Of a stretch of 64,000 bases of DNA, positions 56,201 through 62,200 are shown piece by piece. The notes beneath the pieces are model-generated. The model was given only the letters and a program-made list of their open reading frames with translations. It was not told the DNA's origin and searched no databases. Position numbers and translations under genes: made by a program. Source of the DNA: Sipunculus nudus (taxonomy: Eukaryota > Annelida > Sipuncula > Golfingiida > Sipunculidae); assembly GCA_026874595.1 (NCBI GenBank), contig CM049321.1:26645479-26709478 (forward strand). The letters run 5' to 3'. Numbering within the stretch: position 1 is the stretch's first letter; every line of letters starts with the position of its first letter.

Positions 56201-59200
56201 CACAAAGGTGTTGCTACTGATTTTGATTTTCAGGGTCTGGACATGTCCTTAACCCTTTCTGACATTGGTTTTCCCAGAGTTTAAGCTGCATTTTAATTTT
56301 TTGACATTGGTTTTTACAGAGCCACCTGGACCACCCAAGAGTATCCAGGTTGACAATCTGACCAGGAACAGTGTGACACTGGTGTGGGAGGAGCCTGAGG
56401 ATGATGGTGGCGCACCCGTCACAGGGTACTACCTGGAGAAACGCCAGGCCTTCAGTGATAGGTGGATCAGAGTCACCCAGCAACCACTCACAGACAGGAC
56501 ATACACCAGCTCAGACCTCATTGAAGACAACACATACGAGTATAGAGTGCTCGCTGAAAATGAAGCTGGCATTGGTAAACCATCTGAAAGTACTGGAGTT
56601 TTCACTGCTAAGGATCCTTATGAGAAACCAGGTAAACCTGGCCAGCCAGATGTGACAGTTGATGATGAGGGTAATGCCACTTTGACCTGGGCACCCCCTG
56701 AAGATGATGGCAGGAGTCCAATCACTAACTATGTTGTTGAGATGAAATCCAATGTTGACCACAGGTGGAGGCAGATCAGTGAGAAGCCAGTACCAGAAAC
56801 CAAGTACATCATGCCTAACTTGGCAGAGAATGTGAAGTATGAGTATCGTGTTTCAGCTGAGAACAAGGCGGGTGTTGGACCCCCATCACAGCCATCCAGA
56901 CCTGTACACTATGGTATGTGTCACATTTAATAAAATGCAAAAACTTCATTCTAGGCCTTTAATTTGTTTAGCAAGAGAAAATCTGTGTCTGATGCTATGT
57001 TCACAGGTATTGTTGAAGTATTCCCTTATAGCTGTTACAATATTTGTAACCTGCCTTTTTTTGTGATATCAGTTTATGTCTTTGTGATATCAAGTGTATG
57101 GTTTCTTATGGAACATACAGAAATCTTTCATTTGTTGGTAATAATATTTTTTGTTATTTAATTAACTTTGAATATTTTTTCTTTTCTCTGTACAGATGAA
57201 TTAACATTTTCTTTTCTTTATACAAATGAATTAACATTTAATATTCTCTCTTATCTTTATAGATGAATTAATATTTGATATTATTTGTTTTCTTTACAGA
57301 GGAACCAATCAACTTCCTCAAAGGTTTGACAGATATCACCATAACTGATATCCCCAAGACTGTCACATTTGAGTGTGAACTCTCCAAGTCTAAAGTCCCT
57401 GTGCAGTGGCTGCGCAATGACCAACCAATTAAACGCAGTCAGAAATATGACATTGTCGCAGACGGAAGGATCCATCGTTTGGTCATCAAGGATGCTGATG
57501 GCGAGGACGATGCTCATTACGCCCTGGCTGTCAAGGACAAAGAGAGCCGAGGAAAACTGACAGTACAAGGTCTGTATGATAATCTTATTCTCCTATTCTC
57601 CAGTGCATGAATTAATGTAGCATATCAAACAGCATATCCTTCATACTGATTCTGAGAGATTCCATGACTGCAAGTATATATAATTTATAGATTTAAATTA
57701 AGACTCATTTCAATGTTTCTTATGTCACATATACAAGTGGAAAATTGAGAAAGACTGGTCATATATATGACTTGCCCTTTTGCAGTTCAATTTCAAAGCT
57801 ATCAACCTGAGTTGGACTTTAATTGATCTTCAACTTGCTAGCAGTTGTTTTGCAATAAAAATCATGCTTTAATGTAAAGTTTATGGCAGCTTAGCATTAA
57901 AGTTTGGTTTTGAAGTTTGTTGATGAAATTTTCAGCTCCACCTGAGTTCCATTTTGACAAGTTCAAGGACAAGTTATACATGCGGGTTGGAGCTACGGCT
58001 GCCATTGAGGTGCCTTTCAAGGGCCACCCACAGCCTAAAGTGAAGTGGGGCTTCAACAGAGGTGCTTTACCTGATGACCGACGCTTCAAGGTTGACATCA
58101 TCTATAACATGACTTCTCTAATTATCACCAAGGCAGAGATGAAGGATGCAGGTAAATACTCCCTTACACTGGAGAACGACCATGGCAAGATTGAACTGGC
58201 AGTCCAGGTTATCGTACAGGGTGAGTTGCTTTTATTTAAAACAAACCATCATATGATCTGACATTCTGATTGCAGCTCCAGGGGAGATGGTTTCGCACCA
58301 CACACCCACAATATAGTTGTAGCATCACTGTTATATCTGAGTGTAGTTGTAGTGATGGAAAAGAAAACATTTTATGATTAGTTCATAAAATGTTAGTTCT
58401 CAATTATGAGGCAACATCTGAGACATATCTGAAGCCACATAAATTGAAGGAGTTCATGCATAAAAGCATTAAAAACAGTTAAAATCCCTTCCTCACCCAT
58501 TTTTCCTGAAAATAAAAAAAAATGACTATAACAAAAAGCTGAGGAAGTCAGTGTTGTCATTACTTGTGATAACTGACAAAATTAACTATACATCATGTCA
58601 TGGCTTGAGATAACGGTTCAGTTGTTACCTGACTTTGTTGTTGGAACTGCGATGGTTACCTAGTTAATAGTTACACATTTTAAACTCTGATATCTATGCA
58701 CACTAACTGTCAAGATGTAGTCAATAGGAAGCACTTAGCTGCTGATTACTTGATGAATTCTTACTGTAGAGTCCTCTGTCTTGCTTGTTTCAGACTGGTA
58801 CAATATGCAAGTTCTTTGTTGATGTATTAGACATAAATAGTACATTGATACTTACAATAGTCATGTCAACAATGGTCACTCTGTCATTAAGTATAAAGAA
58901 AGGGATGAATCTTTAAGATTATACATTTTTGGAATATTAATATTGCAGTTTTGTAACTGTCAAGACTGATTCATAAATTTTCTTTAAAATCCTAAACAGA
59001 GCTCTTCTTGTTGACATAGTCTTGCAGGAATCAATGAGTCTTATACCATAAGATGTACTGGTACAACTGTCATAGTTGCAACTATTCTTCATATTCTAGC
59101 ACTTCATGCCTCAATTTGCATGAATGAATCTCTTCTATATGCAGTCAGAAATGAAAAATGCATTCGTGCATTTTTCACCTATATAGTTATAGCTAGAGAT

Positions 59201-62200
59201 TTTCTCATCTTTGTATTTGTATTGTTCATCTTCATGCTGTTCTATGTACTTACATGCATGACCTTCACTTCACACTTACTATAGGCAAGCCCGGAATGCC
59301 GGAAAACCTCAAGGTTACAAATATCACTGAAAATAGCGCAACTCTCAAATGGGCCCCGCCTAATGTAGACGGTGGATCTGAGGTGACTGGTTACATTATT
59401 GAGAGGAGAGAGGCTAATAAGCAGACATTCACACAGGCAGGCATGTCGCGTACTTGCGATTTCAAGGTTACACGTCTGGTGGAGGGTAATGACTATGTGT
59501 TCCGCGTCATGGCACAGAATGAGATCGGTGTTGGTCCGCCAGCAGAACTTGCTGATAGCGTCACTGCTAAAAATCCATTCAGTAAGTCAGTAATACTAAC
59601 AGTAACAATGACTAAATGTCATTTGATATACCCATGTGACATCAGTCTTGACTAAATGTTACATGTGGAAATTGAATGTTTGAAAAATTGGTTGCCTTTT
59701 CCTAGTTCATATTTTTAAATGACACTGTGTGTATGAGACTATTTCTTTTGAATATATATCACACATATTGCATGATTTTTTAAATAAAGTAAACCAAAAA
59801 CAGAAAAGTTCCTTATATATTTTTCTTTAAAAAACATGTTATTGATGTTTATATATTACAGTTTTAGTACCTTAAATGTTTATATCCTGTAGAACTTTTC
59901 TGTATAGACTTATTGGTGAACCCTTTAGTAACCCTTTATAAAAACATTTTATGTATATTTGGAATTAAGGCTGAATCAGGAAACCAGAATTGTAGGTATT
60001 TGCTCTGAATTCTAAACACAATGTAATGAAAACCAGAGATTATCAAGTATAAATTACATAGTACCCTTGTATTTACTATATAACACATTGTTGAAAAGTT
60101 GTTGCCGAGTAGTTTCATCTAACATGAGGAATTTTACAATGAGGATTAATGTACAGTTTCTGTCAGAAGAATGTGGATAAAGGCTTAGGGACAGTGAAAT
60201 GAAAGTGGCCACCACTGAGCTCAAACTTGTCATCAGACATTTTATGATGCTTGCATTGTATTTTTACAAAAATTGTTTATATCCAGTAAAGTGATGCTGT
60301 GTAAGTCATTTTTGTATTCATACTAACATTATATCTTTTATTTTTAATGAACAAGTCAAAAGTGAGGTTTAATGTCAAAGACGTTGATCTTGTAAACACA
60401 CCCTATTCTTGTCATAACTCACATCTGGTTTGTAACTGAATTACAGAGATTTCACCACCTATGTGTCACTATTTGGTTAGGTTAGTCCGTGTGTGTAACA
60501 TGAGGAAGTTTCAGTAACAGGCGATGCTGTACTTTACACAGACCTACCGGGAGCACCTGCTGCACCTGAAGTTACTGATGTCTTCAAGAATTCCATGAGG
60601 CTGCAGTGGCAACCCCCAGAGGAGGACGGCGGCACCCCGATCACCGGCTACTACATCGAGCGGCGCAGTGGATCCTCCAAGAAATGGATCGTCCTGAACC
60701 GTACACCAATCACCGAACTGTTCTACACGATGACTGACCTGTTTGAGGGCACTGAGTACGAATTCAGAATCATTGCCGAGAACAAGGTTGGACCAGGACC
60801 ACCCAGCCAGCCAACACATCCAATCACAGCCAAAGACCCATGGGGTATGTCATCAGAACATATATAAAAGCCCTGGCTTAAATATGTTTAGATGGTTCTG
60901 GGTTAATATGAGAAGTGACTTACCGGTAATTAATCTTGAAGCATGAACTATCAGTGAAATATTTGATTTTCATTCATCATCTGATAAATTGTCATGTTAA
61001 CTATTATGTGGTGATATTTTCCTTTTGCTATTAACACACCTTGCTTGAACCACATTTAATAAAAAAGTATTACAATTCTATTAATAAACTGACTCCATAC
61101 ATTTTAGATTTGTACCAGACCTGCCAGCTTTGTTGTAAATTTTGAAAAGTTCATATTGTGATGAATTTAGATTTCAGTTAAATACAGTCTACTTTTGAAC
61201 TGTTGTATAATGGTATATCTTTCTATTATTGTTCTAACAGGACCCCCAGGTCCACCTGGAACCCCAAAAATCACTGAAGCTCACAAACGCTCTGTAGCGT
61301 TGAAGTGGACGCCACCTGATGATGATGGCGGTGCACCAATTACAGGGTTCGTCATTGAGTATCGCTTCGTGGGTGCGTTCAAATGGAACCGCGCCAACGA
61401 CAGGGAGACCGTGACTGACCTTGAGTATGAGGTCACAGGCTTACGTGAAGGTGAAGAATATGAGTTCCGTGTGGCGGCCCAGAACAGAGCTGGTATTGGA
61501 GAATTTGCCCAGTGTGCGCAGTCTGCCAAGGCAGAAGAACCAATCGGTGAGTAGACCATATTTTATTTTATTAGCATTGGACTCTACCATGATACATTTG
61601 TTTCAAGAATTAAATTAATATGTAATTTTCCAAATTTCTCACTAAACGGTGTATGAATTTTTCTCATGGATCTTAAATTTAAAAGAAAAATTCAGAAACT
61701 TAACTGTCTCCTACACATACCAGACTAAGAACCTGTGACAAGTTCAGAAAGATATGTAATCTTGTATAGCATATTTGTTTTATTCCATTTAAGCCTTATA
61801 CTCAGCCTGTAAATAAACTGTCACCAAAGTATTATTTCGTCCACAATACATTTTCATGATACTTATATGATGATATTACTGTTACAGTGGGTGATCCACC
61901 AAAGATCGTTCAAGGTCTGCGTGATCTGACTGTCGTCTCCCCTGAGATTGCCACCTTTGAGTGCAATGTTAAACCTGGCATGGAGGACACAGAGATCAAA
62001 TGGTGAGTAGGTCCACTGATCATCTTATAATCAAAACTTTATATATCCATGTACTTATATTAATTATGTCAGTATATCATAAATTCTTTTATTAACTACT
62101 AATACTATCTGAGGAGCATATTTTTGTTATATTTTTTGTTTATGTTTGTTTAGTAATCTTACAGGTCAGAATATTTATATATTATAATTATTTTATTTTT

